A stretch of 64,000 nucleotides of DNA from assembly GCA_020091685.1 (NCBI GenBank), contig CM034613.1, forward strand, positions 4,377,878-4,441,877, in the 5' to 3' direction. Made by a program: the position numbers and the translations under genes. Positions within the stretch are counted from its first letter, which is position 1, and the number at the start of each line of letters is the position of its first letter. The notes below the pieces were generated by a model. The model ran no database searches, was not told the DNA's origin, and saw nothing but the letters and a program-made list of their open reading frames with translations. Of this stretch, positions 12,706-24,170 are shown piece by piece. This DNA comes from Lutjanus erythropterus (taxonomy: Eukaryota > Chordata > Actinopteri > Lutjaniformes > Lutjanidae).

Positions 12706-14085
12706 TTAAAGGTGGGGTAAGTGATTCTGGCAATCATTGCGTCTCATTCCCAGGTTGCCATATACCAATGCTGACGATTGTGTTGCTTGTTTGCCATTTT
12801 TCTCTGATGTCACTACAAGGTGGGAAGCTCAAATGCTGTTATCAAAAGTCTAATGTCGTACTGTGGCGTTCTAGGTTGCAAGTTGAATATAAGTATAGAA
12901 TATGACAAATTGTTATCATGTCAGCAACTCCCGATTGATTAGCAAGTGAAAAGACAACGGATAGTGAAAATCCTGAGGGACATGTCGTCATACTTCAAGG
13001 TAAAACAACATATTTGATGAGCTATTAGCTACCTTTAGACAACAGCTAACATTAGCATTCAGCTACCTCCTAGCTGACATTACCATTAGCTACACAGGCT
13101 AAATGATATGATAGGAAAGATTATTTTTAATTTTGAAATTTAAACAAATTAATATATGCCTTTCCTGTCATATTATGTAGCCACTAATAAACTATTATAT
13201 TAGCTAAGAGGTCATTGAATGCTAGCGTTAGCTGTTGTCCAGTGGAAGCTAATGGGTTATCAAATATGTTTTATCTTGAAATACAACCCCATGTCCCTCT
13301 GGATTTGCAACTTCTCAGTTGCTGATCATTCGGGAAGCAGTGAAATGTTTATGATTTTGTGCCTTACAGCTTATGGCCATTATCGTTCCACAACTTCCTG
13401 ATGGATCAACAACTGAAAAGACAGTGGCACTGAAAATCTGAAAGAACAGCCATGTTTCAAGGTAAAACAAAATTACCCGTTGACAAATAACCAACTGATA
13501 ACCCATTAGCCATTAGACAACATAAGCATTCAACCACTTCCTAGCTAACACTCTTTAGCACTCTTTAGCTAACACTTTTTAACCCTGCAAATAAAACACA
13601 CTGGATGTATTCAAGCTTGCAATACAATGCTAATTGTCTTGCACACAAGTTTCTGTGTAATGTTCAGTTTAAATCCAACACAAAACTGAATTATAACCAC
13701 TTAATCAGTGAATGTTTTGTGTGGCATGAAGAGGCTTGCAATAAATGCTTGCCTTTTAACATTTTATTACATTAAACTGAAAGCTTGATTACATCCATAA
13801 AGGGTAATGTTAGCAAGTAAGTTGGTAAATGCTAACCAAAGTCCCTCCAGGTTTTCACTATCCGTTGTCTTTTCAGTGGCTGATCATCCAGGATGTGATG
13901 AAGTGACCTTTCAGTAACAGCATTTGAGCTTCTCATTCTGAGCCTGATGTCAGTAGGATATGGGCACCATGTGAATATGGTGAATCATATTGTTGAGTAG
14001 CTTGGCAAAAAACACCATCCCAAATTATCTGTATTTGACCACCTGGCAATGAGACTCAACAATCTACTATCTTCCTCCACAACCA
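12706..14085. mobile_element. TTAA-type foldback element cluster with module A in alternating orientation
   Basis: The left end is TTAAAGGTGGGGTAAGTGAT at 12706. CATTGCGTCTCATTCCCAGG at the left is mirrored near 14040-14060 (CACCTGGCAATGAGACTCAA). A module containing GAAAAGACAACGGATAGTGA, then TTCAAGGTAAAACA, then AGACAACAGCTAACATTAGC occurs at 12933-13080 (+), 13201-13340 (-), 13402-13550 (+) and 13800-13890 (-, partial). The cluster could fold into an inner hairpin (second and third modules) inside an outer one (first and fourth). Non-coding. Confidence 0.75.
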
Positions 14086-14936
14086 CTTTTCGCTTCACCT
14101 CTGGGTCCACTTTTGACCCAATATATGTTAGTGTTTATGACTTTTACTTCATTTCCCACCAGTGTTCAGGTAGATTAGCTACAGCATCCTTGCTAGCCTC
14201 TCAAAATCGTTCAATATTTCAAGCAGCAAATTATGTTTACAACTAAGAACCATGCTAGCATATTTAGATACTCACACCACAAAATAATGAACGTATTTCT
14301 TTATGATTTTACTTAATAGTAGATGTTGCATGATGTGAAATAACTTCAATGCAATAAGCTACTTTTTGTTAGCTTGCTGTGCATGTACATGTAGCAATAG
14401 CTACTGTTTAAAAATAATATTACCAGCACTTCTAAGTCGTGTGATAGTCTCTTAACTTGAAACTAGTTGTAGGGTGGTCACAGTCAATTTCATTTAATTT
14501 CTATCACCAAAAATAACATGGCAGTATTGCTAGAAATAAATTTAATGGTGCAATTAATATGACCTGACAGGTTTTAACTAACTTTGTCTTCTTATATTGC
14601 CTCATGTCACTTTTATATCTTGTCTTAATGCCTTTCTGTGTCTCATGTACAGTGTATTATCTAAAGGCACTACACAAATAAATGTTTTAAAAGCCTGGAT
14701 TAGCCAAACTGAATTGGAAGGTTAACAGTAAAATTATGACCTAAACTGTCCATTATAAACACCAAAGTTCACTGACCTCCTGGCTCAACTTTGATTCCTA
14801 ATAAAGTGTTTAGCTAACAAAGGAACTTATAGTGTGTATTTGTGGCATCTAAGTTTGCAGTCAGTATATTTCAAAGAGCTTCCAACTGACAGCCAAGTGA
14901 AATGGTGACATGTTTCCAATATGAGCTGCAATATCA

Positions 14937-14938
<2 letters not shown>

Positions 14939-14967
<29 letters not shown>
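14939..14967 (+). repeat. (GT)n microsatellite
   Basis: An uninterrupted GT tract of about 29 bases ending GTTTGG, 0.25 kb from exon A on the intron side. Confidence 0.95.
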
Positions 14968-14971
<4 letters not shown>

Positions 14972-15216
14972 GATGTGGCCACTGTTCTGTTTATTTCACT
15001 TGGAGAAGAAGACTTGCCCTACAGCTGTATTGTTGAATGATAAATCACACATCAAGTTTTTCTCTGAGCTCCGTGTTCTGCTGCTGCGTGTGAAAATTGA
15101 AATTTAATGCATTGCTGCGCTGACAGCAGAGACGTCTTGCTGCTGTAACATCACTGCTGTCTTGTTGTTCATTCAGAATATTTATTTCCACGTTCCCGTG
15201 GCGCCGCTATACCCAC

Positions 15217-15381
15217 CCTGCCCTCCTTGCAGTAGGCCAGGAGCTTGTCTTCCTCCTTTGGGTGGAAGACGACCGTGTCCGGGGTGAAGGCGATGGACTG
15301 CCGCTGGAAGGAGGAACCCTCGTCGGTGCTGATAAACAGCATCTGATCCCTCTCGTTTATGGACGAACCCACCAGCACCAC
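15217..15381 (-). CDS. sorcs2: VPS10 receptor SorCS2, internal coding exon A (55 codons)
   Basis: This is an internal exon of a sortilin-family type I membrane receptor, which binds neurotrophin precursors and takes part in protein sorting in neurons (family knowledge). Read on the minus strand, it is bounded by a polypyrimidine/AG acceptor (AG at 15383-15382) and a GTGGGT donor (from 15216). It starts and ends on codon boundaries, so it is a symmetric 165-nt exon. The peptide has STDEGSSF, an Asp-box (S-x-D-x-G-x-x-F) of a VPS10 beta-propeller blade, at residues 18-25, then FHPKEEDKLLAY at 39-50, a hallmark of the SorCS group. The VVLV start and the FHPKEEDK..AY block fit SORCS2 better than SORCS1 or SORCS3, which in my memory carry a FHPKQEDW form. 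One odd feature is a cysteine at residue 51, which I do not recall in mammalian SORCS2. The family is certain; the paralog is probable. Confidence 0.9.
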
Positions 15382-16782
15382 CTGAAAGAGAGGCAGACAG
15401 AATGTGAGAGGTGCAACGGTCAAAGGGTAATGTCCTGCAAGGTATTCATCGCTCAGTCAGCAGTCTGTGGAAGACCCACAGATGCGACCCTCCTCATATC
15501 AATACTTGTGCATATTAATGTCCCTGTTTGCACTGGAAAACTGATGAATTTAAATGCATGCATGGCCACGCACCCACATTTATTCAAAGCCATTCTCTGG
15601 GCCATGAGAACTTTCCATCAACCTTACACGCTGCTTAGACCGAGGCGACGCTGTATTGATTATCTATTCAGAGTTTTATAGCTCATAAAGTGAAGGCATT
15701 AAACACAGGGCACACCAGGACCTGCCAACCCACCAATCACAATTATGGCCTGGACACCCAGGAGTAAGGCCACCGATGGGGCCGATCGATCAGGACTAAT
15801 GAACCAGCCGCATTCTTTAGGAGTTTGTGAGAGGTGGGAAACTGTCCAATGAGGTGCTGGTGTTCATCATCATCACGGTGTTGTTTGCACCTGGTCTTTA
15901 CAGAAAGTCTTTGTTATAGCGTAGTAACCTTACAACTGTTTCTTCAGTCAGCCAGATAATGAAAATCAGTGGCTGACAGCTGTGTTCTGTCTAAACATCT
16001 GCTTCATTCTGTCGCCAAGGTTTTAGATTAATGGATGCAAAGCGTAAAAGAGATATAAAGTGTAAAACAGGAAAGAAAAGGCAGATTGTAATGATTATTT
16101 AAAACATTATTCCTGCTTCTTCTGCATGTACACAAATTAGCATGAATATGTCTACTCACAGAATAAGTGAGATCAAACAAGTGTTTTTATTTTATTTTCA
16201 TGCTTTCATTTATTCACAAAAATCTTGATTTATACATGATTCCAAGGAACCACAAGTAGCAAATTTCCATGCCAAAAGTACAATGAATTTGCTATTGTTA
16301 TTCAAGGGTTAAATATCCACTGGTTGGGGGGAATTCAGCACAACAGCATTTAAATAAGACAGGCATCATCTTTGGGTGCTTATGCCTGAATTCAGGTGTG
16401 AAACATCCCTGAAAGGAGCAATATGTGGCCATTACGTGTGCAAAACTGAGTATGGCAGTCCAAATAGTAAGTTAGAGCCAAAGACTGTATATTAAATAGG
16501 TTGTAATCCTGTTAATATGTGATCTGTGGTTGCTTCTCCCGACCCCCTCCTCTCTAGACACCACACAGGCTGCGGGAACTCCACAGGTGTGCAGGCTGCA
16601 CACAACCTCATAAAGTGACAATAACAAGCGACGATGAGTCCTCCACTGTAAGCTGATCAGCTGTCAACTGCCACTTGTCTGTCAATGTAAAGAAACAAAA
16701 GCCCACCGCTCAGAAATAACACACTCTGGACAAAGAGTTAAGTGGCTGCCTGTCTCACTGCCCGCCAAACTCCATTAACATT
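15382..16782. other. Intronic sequence next to exon A, no repeat recognised
   Basis: No exon is found. 15715-15850 is GC-richer and has no obvious repeat character, so it might be conserved regulatory DNA, but I cannot show it. Confidence 0.4.
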
Positions 16783-17560
16783 TTGCTCTGTTTAACAGCT
16801 ATAAACATTTATGCCCTCTACAAGCTTATTAATGACTTCTTCCGACTCATAAACGGACACTTAATCATTCAGCAAAAATTCCTTGTCACATTCATCACAA
16901 ATAGACCCCAGACAATTCAGATCGGTAGCCTCACCTCCTCCACTGAAGCGCACAACACTGGAACCCCCCAGAGCTGTGTGTTCAGCCCCCTCCTGTTCAC
17001 GCTGCACACCCATGACTGCAACATCCGAAATAGAGAAAACTCCATGACACCACCATCACTGGCTAGATTTCAAACAACTACGAGACTTCATATTGGGAGG
17101 AAATCAACACTCTTGCAGAGCGGTGCCCAGGAAATAATTTACTGCTCAATGTCAGCAAAACCAACCAGCTGATTTTCAGAAAAAGGAGGCAAAGACACAC
17201 AATATTGTCTACATCAGTGGAGCTGAGGTGGTAAGAGCCAAAGAAGGCTCAACAGCTTTTTTTCTTAAGTAAGGTTAAGGGGGCAAAATTCTCATTCTAA
17301 GTTCTTGTTAATTTCTATAGAAGAGCAATTGAAAGCATCCTGACTGGAAACATTACAAACTGGCATGGGATGTGCACGGCCCAGGACAGGAAAACTCTAC
17401 AGCAGGTCATTAAAACTTCCCAGAACATCACTGGTACCCATCTACTACAGGGAGGTTAGATGGCTGTGCAGAGCCCAAAGGATACTGAATATACAACACC
17501 CACCCCAGACACAGCCTGTTTGCCCTCTGCCATGAGATACAGAAGTAGCCACTGACATAC
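16783..17560 (+). pseudogene. Degraded LINE reverse transcriptase (CR1/L2-like), dead
   Basis: This is a remnant of a non-LTR retrotransposon ORF2. In the first frame the motif order is TNRPQTIQIGSLTSST then GTPQSCVFSPLLFT, the latter corresponding to the conserved GTPQG(C/S)VLSP(L)LF block of the reverse transcriptase palm. Just downstream the catalytic [FY]ADD box is damaged: a shifted frame reads LHDTTITG, with one aspartate lost to a small deletion. From about 17098 the sense continues in another frame (EEINTLAERCPGNNLLLNV), then in further frames to an ITNWHGMC-like segment near 17355 (it reads ITNWHGMCTAQDRKTLQ) and RYRS near 17540. At least three frame changes and an internal stop make it non-functional. 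It sits 1.4 kb from exon A. The clade is not resolved. Confidence 0.85.
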
Positions 17561-19470
17561 CAGCAGATTACAGGGGAAACACTGGGAGGTGAGGTACTTC
17601 GAAGAGCCTAACACAAATCAGCCCAGCAGTTCACTTCAGCTCACTTCAGTTCCAACAACCCAGCACAGAATTATTACCATCCTGTCATCCTGTTGTAAAA
17701 TGATGAATTAACTGATAACTGGTAAACTGATGACTAAGTTGATAAACTAACCGTTCAAACTTGAGCCTCGAGTGCAGGAAATCCATACAAGCAATCATAT
17801 ATCTGTGTGCAAACATTCAGTTTGAGCAGAAGGAGAGCAAATCTAAGCACAAGCGGGAGCTCTTTGACTGAGAGGCCAGGGTTTTTAGGGAAAGCATTAC
17901 AAAATCTGAACATGAAATCAATGAGTCATGCTCTCAAATTGAAAGACCACACTCTAAAGATAGGAAAAAAAATCCCCATATTGGGAAGTTGTTCATCATA
18001 TATTATCAAACCAGACCCACTCAGTCTGGGTGAACCTGATTTGAATTTTGAATTTAATAAACCTCCTAATAAATAATACTTAAGAATGATTATTTTCTAA
18101 ACCCTTCCAAACTTTGCTTATTCAGCAATGAATAATTGATGTTACAGGGGAATATATAAGTTTGAAAACAGCTTTCAGACATTTTATTAGTAATTTTATA
18201 TACAGTTTTATAGCTGCACATTCTAAAAGAGGGAAACCTGACAGAACAATTAAGCATTAAAGTTCATTCTTGAACAAATGCCCCAGGGTCCCAGACTTCC
18301 AAGGATCCAAAAGTCATAGTTTTACTGTGTCAGTTGGTCTTTGGTAATTTAATCATTTAATAATTAGTTTGGGATTTGCACCACTAAAATATATCAAGTG
18401 GACCCTGTGTGATAACATTATCATATGGTTGTAGAGGGCCTCTGTTTAAAATTTTGAATTTAAAGAGCATTTAATGAAATTACCATAAAGTAACCGGCAT
18501 AAAGAAAATCTAGAGACAGAAACTGGTGTGATCTCTGTGTTTTTATATTCATGTATTCACACAGAGCAATGATTGCTTTAAGAGCAGCCTATTGGCTGCT
18601 TTGTGGGCCCCTGGGCCGAAGAATAATGCCATCAACAGTCTCCTCTCTGCACTGCACATAATGGAACTTGACTGCAACTGGGGCCCAGCATCTAATTTTC
18701 ATCCCCCAAACAGGTTAATCCTGGGCTTTTAACTGCATTTTATAGTCTTGATCTGGATTTATTTGTCAGTGTTTTCGTGTCTAATGTCTCTGAGGTTTCC
18801 AACCACACTTCTTGCGGTTCTTGTTCTTTCTTCTTGCTCTCTGTCCATTGTCATCATAAAAGCTTCAATTTTAGACAATAACAACCAGATCTTACTATTT
18901 AGAGTCATACTTTTTATTGCTAAGAAGATGATCACAGTCTAGTTCCAGGATGTTTTTAACTTGGAAAACATAACTGCAAGGTGTCAATTAAGAACGGATG
19001 TATTTTTTTTTATGATTTTCTCTTCTTGTGTAAATCTGTTTTTTCTGGGCTCATGGACGCAAATTATTATTCGATCCTACTTATTGGATGGACATTGAAG
19101 GGAAGCAGAAACTCACAGACTGCCTCCTAAAGACATTTTTGACCTTGTTGAGTCTTTGGGCATGTGTCTGTGCTGTACGACTGTAATTGTAAAAAGGAAA
19201 TAAAAAGAAGTTCCAAAAATATATATATATATAAAATCTTCAATTTGTCGCTCACATAACCTTGATCCTTGCCACACACTCAACTCTGAGGCTGCAGCTG
19301 AGTCATTTTGTTATTGTATTAGATGAATAAAATGAATTTGTATGCATTGAGACACACAAGCTTGCAAGTAAGCAGCACGCACACACACAAATCCTTCTCA
19401 GTATTCTCATCATGACCGCGTTTAGGCAGCCAGCGTAGCATGCCTCACATCTTGCTGGCTGCACTACTTG
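17561..19470. other. Intronic sequence, nothing recognised
   Basis: No coding, RNA or clear repeat signal, apart from a short (TA)n at about 19220-19232. Confidence 0.5.
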
Positions 19471-19475
19471 AGAGC

Positions 19476-19479
19476 TGTG

Positions 19480-19511
<32 letters not shown>

Positions 19512-19512
19512 G
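19476..19512 (+). repeat. (GT)n microsatellite, interrupted
   Basis: GT repeat with single interruptions (GCGT, TATG). Confidence 0.9.
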
Positions 19513-19779
19513 GTAACTGTTGCTTGTTCTGAACACACTTCCCTGAGCAACATGGTCAATTAAAGGCCCGGCGTTTGTTTGGCTGCCGGAGGAAGGCCTA
19601 CAAGGACGAGTGGTGGAGTGGTAAAAGTCAGAAGAGCAGGAGGGAAGAGGCACAGAGGACTGAGCTGTTTCTCTTATTGTTAAAGTCTTTCTTTTCATTT
19701 ATTTGCTGGATTCTGACCGGCCATGTGTGTATTTGCACGTGGGAGCTGCCCAGAGTGTTCGCTGTTGACAGCCAAGCAG

Positions 19780-19910
19780 ATCCACTGGAAAGCTCATGGT
19801 TCAGTGCCTTGCTCAAGGGCACCTTGGGAGTACATTTGCTCTGAGAAGGCAGTTTTTCCAGGAAATTTAAGAGAGTTAACAAACACTTCATCAGTCACAA
19901 ACCTGCATTT
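19780..19910 (+). repeat. Fragment of dispersed fish repeat
   Basis: GGTTCAGTGCCTTGCTCAAGG followed by GCACCTTGG is a phrase common to many fish dispersed repeats. The downstream ACCTGCATTTCTAACCTCTG resembles the degraded tail of such a unit. Class not determined. Confidence 0.4.
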
Positions 19911-19944
19911 CTAACCTCTGCATTGGTGATGGTCATAACTGTGT

Positions 19945-20475
19945 GATTATAGGTCATTATAATGAGAAACCTACTCAAAATAATGATTTTGTATTGCAAT
20001 ATGTCTCAAAATAATGACTTTTCTCGCAACAATGATGTAGTTTCTCTTATCAGCTCAATATCATAGCTTATCTCAAACTAATGACTTGTTATCTTGAAAT
20101 AATGACTTAGTATCTCAAATAAATGGCTTATTGTCTCAAAATAATGAAATACTATCTTCAAATAATAACATGACATCCCTAAAAAGTGACTTATCTTAAG
20201 GTAATGACTTATGTATGACTTAGTAGTTTCAAAATAAAAGCTTATCTCAAAATGAAAACAGTATCTTGAAATGATAACTTAATATTTCAAAATAATAAAA
20301 ATATTATGATGAGAAACTTTCCCAAAATAATGACTTCATACTGTAAAATACTCAAAATAATGACTAATCTTGAAATAATGATTTAGTGTGTCAAAATGAT
20401 GACTTAATAAAGATAATAAAGATATAGTATCTAGGTCATTATTTTAAGAAAATTTCTCATTATAATGACTTACAG
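19945..20475 (+). repeat. Minisatellite, ~22-bp unit (TATCTCAAAATAATGACTTA)
   Basis: About 20 degenerate units of TATCTCAAAATAATGACTTA run for half a kilobase. The array is flanked by an inverted pair: ATTATAATGAGAAACCTACT at the left and AAATTTCTCATTATAATGAC at the right. A further GATGAGAAACTTTCCC lies in the middle. This suggests the array grew inside a small inverted-repeat element. Confidence 0.85.
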
Positions 20476-20721
20476 GGTTTTTTTTTCATCACAATGGAAG
20501 AACTGGTCTTACAGTTGAGCATTTATTTACATATCAAAAAAGCTAAATCTTTGTCTTCTAGCATTAAGAAATTCCTTATTTCACTGTGTCACTGTGGTTT
20601 GTCTTCATGTCCCTGTGGGGCCGGACCATCAATCAGGTCAGCCTGCCACTGCCAATATGTCTCTATTTAAAGGGCATCAGTCAGTTTAACCCAGTTGAGC
20701 TCTGACAGCTGGACATCCTCA

Positions 20722-20723
<2 letters not shown>

Positions 20724-20762
<39 letters not shown>
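20724..20762 (+). repeat. (CA)n microsatellite
   Basis: An uninterrupted CA tract of 39 bases, followed by GGCCACCCACACACATC. Confidence 0.97.
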
Positions 20763-20764
<2 letters not shown>

Positions 20765-21045
20765 CCACCCACACACATCACATCATGAAACACTGACACA
20801 AAATGTACAGTGAGACAAGAAAAAACAATTGCTTTTCAGTCATGCATGAATATGTGTATCCTGTGTTGAATAAAAAAAATGACATTATGGATGTTAAGAT
20901 GGTATTTGGAAAAGTAAAATCATGTCTCATTATGTATAATTAAATTATACCCACTGACCCATAACTGCCCAAAATAGCTGCACTCAGAATGCTTCAGAAT
21001 TAGCCAACAATGCAAATAGCCATTACACTGCTTGGTTTTGTGGAT

Positions 21046-21471
21046 ATTATACTTTACTACACTATATTACACTATACTATACTATACTGTACTGTACGGT
21101 ACCATACTGTGCTATTCTATGTTATACTGTATAATTTAATACCATATTATTCTTATACTGCACTATACTATACTGTACTGTCCTGTACTGTACTATACCT
21201 TACTGTGCTATACTATATTGTACTATGCGGTCCTATGCTTTGCTATGTTATGTTATGCTAGGCTAAGCTATGTTGTACTATACTCTACTGTCCTGTACTG
21301 TACCATACTGTACTATGCTATGCTGTGCTATGCTATGCTGTGTTATGTTATACTATGCTGTACTGTCCTGTACTGTACCATACTGTGCTATGCTACGCCA
21401 TGTTATGCTATGCTATACTCTGCTGTCCTGTACTGTACTGTACCATACTGTACTATGCTATGCTATGCATG
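21046..21471 (+). repeat. Pentanucleotide satellite (TACTA / TACTG / TGCTA)n
   Basis: About 85 degenerate pentamers. The variant TCCTGTACTGTAC starts at 21181, 21291, 21366 and 21426; these spacings (110, 75, 60) are all multiples of five, so the register is kept and larger segments have been duplicated. All three plus frames stay largely open because the pentamers avoid stops, which creates spurious proteins rich in Tyr, Leu, Cys and Thr. Confidence 0.95.
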
Positions 21472-21489
21472 CAATTAGATTGTCTTTGC

Positions 21490-23780
21490 ATTAAAAATAT
21501 CTTGGCACTCAGCCCCACACCTTCGTGGAAGTCCTGAAAAGGTTCCTACAAAACCACCTCAGGGAAGCAGCTGTGTGCTGGTCCTTATCAAAGGTGGGAA
21601 GGGTAACCAGGCAAACATCTGCCAAACAAAGCTGTCAGTGGTCATGCTTCGAGTCTTTTGTCTTGTTAGAACCTGATGAGTTTAGAAGTTGTTCTGTGGG
21701 AACCATCCAGGACTGTTTTCACACAGTGAAAGTCCCCAAACAGGGCGGGGCCATTTCAGAGACTTGCACATTTATACAATACACAACACAAGAACATTTT
21801 ACAACATGACAGAAGAGATTATAATAGAGGCTGCCGGGCGGGGTGTTGAAAAAGCTTTGAAACGGCATTTTGACTTTCATCTTGTATAATAGAACTTACA
21901 GAAAACACAGCTGAACATTTAACTGAATAAATCAAATCTTTGCTGTCCAGTGAAATGCATGCATTCCCATATTATTTTTTGTCTTATACATAAATGCTCT
22001 TTAATGGATTTATAATCTCTTGTCTGGGCTGAAAAATACTCAAAAATATTCCCCTTATTTTACCCTTCTCTCCTGCTGTCCACCTGTTTATACTGTTTTC
22101 CTGTAACTCTCGCATACTTTTAACTTTATGCCGGGCCTATTTACTATATTTCCCTCTGGAAGGAGTTAAAGGAATTAGGAGTTAAAAAGTCATGTGTCAT
22201 AACAGTGAAATAAAAAAAAAACCCAACTAATGAGTCAAAAAGTCTTTATTATTATAAGATAATGTCATAATTATGACATTTTAAAAAACATATCATGAAA
22301 CTTGTAAAAAGTAGATTGTCTTTGGAGGCCTGAAGAAGGAAAATTGAGTGACTTGAGAAGTTAAAATAGATGGTTTGTGCGGTACAAATGTTTTCTCTGC
22401 TTTTTGTCTGATATCTTGCAACCTCTCATATTTACATAATAGCCCTTTGTTGGGTCCCGACCCCACATCTTGGGATCCACTGTTGGAAAAGAGAGCACGG
22501 GTCAAAGTGAATCACCATATTGGTTTATCTTTTGTTGAATGAACAAAGGTTAGAAACAGTTTGACCAGGTGAATCCGGGAAAACACACTGAGGTCATTAT
22601 TGATCTCAGCCACTGAAAAAAACGGACTGATTAATGGAGCAGAAGGGTTTGAAATGGGAAGAAATGCACTGACTCCCAGCCTCTGGACGCAGTAACGGGA
22701 CCTGCCAACAAGTGGCAGTCTTGTCAAACCGTATGCATGTGAGAAAGCCTTTAAATCTTCATACTGAACTTGAAGCTGGGCTTGACTCACCATCGCACAG
22801 ATAAGACTGTGAACTATTTGGGGAAGCTAGAAAAAAAAGAGGATGGGGGGGAGCACGCAGACAGACACTACAATTCCTCTCCTGTCGCACAACTTATGAT
22901 CCTCCACAATCAAAAGACTTTGATACATTCTTCCTCCGTAACGATTTCCTCTGAGTAATAACTCAAGCTTTTGGGAAGCACAGTGCTGCTATTGTGCGCA
23001 GCAGATAAAAGCAGACTCTAAACTTCCTGTGTCTGCTCTGGAGACTGCAGGGGTGCGACGCATTAAGGGGACTAATAGAAACAAAACTCGGCTCTTTTTA
23101 ATCTGAAAAGGGCTTAAACACCAGTGTGGCTTTGGCGGATCCGTGCGACGTTTGATAATCTTTCGATCACAGTCGATCTGACGGAAGGAGCTGATCGCTA
23201 AAGACGCACAAGTCCTGCTGTGTTGACACACATCAGAGGGTATCAGCCCTATAATCTATTATAAAACAACACAATCTACTTAGAGGCTCAGAATAGCTTA
23301 CGGAGGAGTGTTGGCGTGCAGTCGCAGCATGAAAGTCTACAGGCCAGACGAGGAGAAGAATGCTTTGGTACATTATCTCTGGATCGCATGTCACAACTTT
23401 GAGCAGTTAAAGGGTTTTAATGCTCTACGCTTACATGGCTGATGGAGGCTGTGCAGATCTTGAGAATGGAGAAAGCTTGTACATGATACACACACATGCA
23501 CAGATGTAGCAGCATATCAAGCACACCTGGAGAGTATGAAATATGAAGATACATGTGCACACGAAGGTGATACAGTAGGTGCATAAGGTGTTCATGAGGC
23601 TGGTTTATTACAACTTGGGTCTTGGGTGAATCCTAATAGTAATAATCTAGTAAGTAAGACTCAGGCTGTCTGAGGGGCACCGGCTGTATGAGGCAGGGTA
23701 CCAATGTGACGAAAGTCCTGATACATTTATGTGGAAACAGTTCAAATTCCTGGTTTAGATTTAAAAAAAAGGGTGTTTTC
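21490..23780. other. Intronic sequence, mostly nothing recognised
   Basis: Apart from the fragment at 22290-22490, no gene or clear repeat is seen. Short open frames here lack family features. Confidence 0.45.
22290..22490 (-). repeat. MITE-like fragment with 'GGGTCCCGACCCC' end
   Basis: TTGGGTCCCGACCCCACATC followed by TTGGGATCCACTG resembles the right end of the element at 32559-33077. The left end is not visible. Confidence 0.4.
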
Positions 23781-24170
23781 TCTCCAGAGGGCACTTAAGC
23801 AAATTTTCTACTCCAGAAGGGCACCTCATAGGGCACTTCAGCACTGTAAGGGCACTATAGAGGTCACTTTAGTATGTTTTCTTCACTGGAAGGGCACTCT
23901 AGAGTGCATTTTGTCACATTTTCTTGACTGAAAATGCACCCTACAGGCCATTTTAGAAACATTTTCTCTTCTGGAATGGCCCACCTGCAGGCACTTTATC
24001 ATGTTTTTTCCACTGCAAGGGCACTTTAGAGGGCACTATGCACATTTTCTCCACTGCAAGGGCACCCCAGGGCACTTTATCACATTGTCTTCACTGGAAG
24101 GGCACTCAAAAGGGCACTTAAGCATGATTTATCTACCATATGGGCACCCAACAGGACATTTTTGTGTCCT
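23774..24170 (+). repeat. Minisatellite, ~41-bp unit with paired GGGCAC
   Basis: The unit is roughly TTTTCTCCACTGCAAGGGCA then CTTTAGAGGGCACTTTATCA. GGGCAC words come in pairs 10-12 bases apart (23819/23831, 24019/24031, 24060/24070, 24100/24112), and the last three pairs are spaced 40-41 bases. About nine degenerate units. An open frame at 24001-24216 translates the repeat (LQGHFRGHYAHFLHCKGTPG) and is not evidence of a gene. Confidence 0.88.

Larger units (their letters stand above)
6805..15216 (-). other. sorcs2: sorcs2 intron between exons A and B
   Basis: The intron is 8412 bases, with a GT donor at 15216-15215 and an AG acceptor at 6806-6805 on the minus strand. Much of it is mobile DNA: the array at 7269-8890, the foldback cluster at 12706-14085 and a (GT)n tract at 14939. 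I see no coding sequence in the remaining stretches (about 8900-12700 and 14090-14930). Confidence 0.85.
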
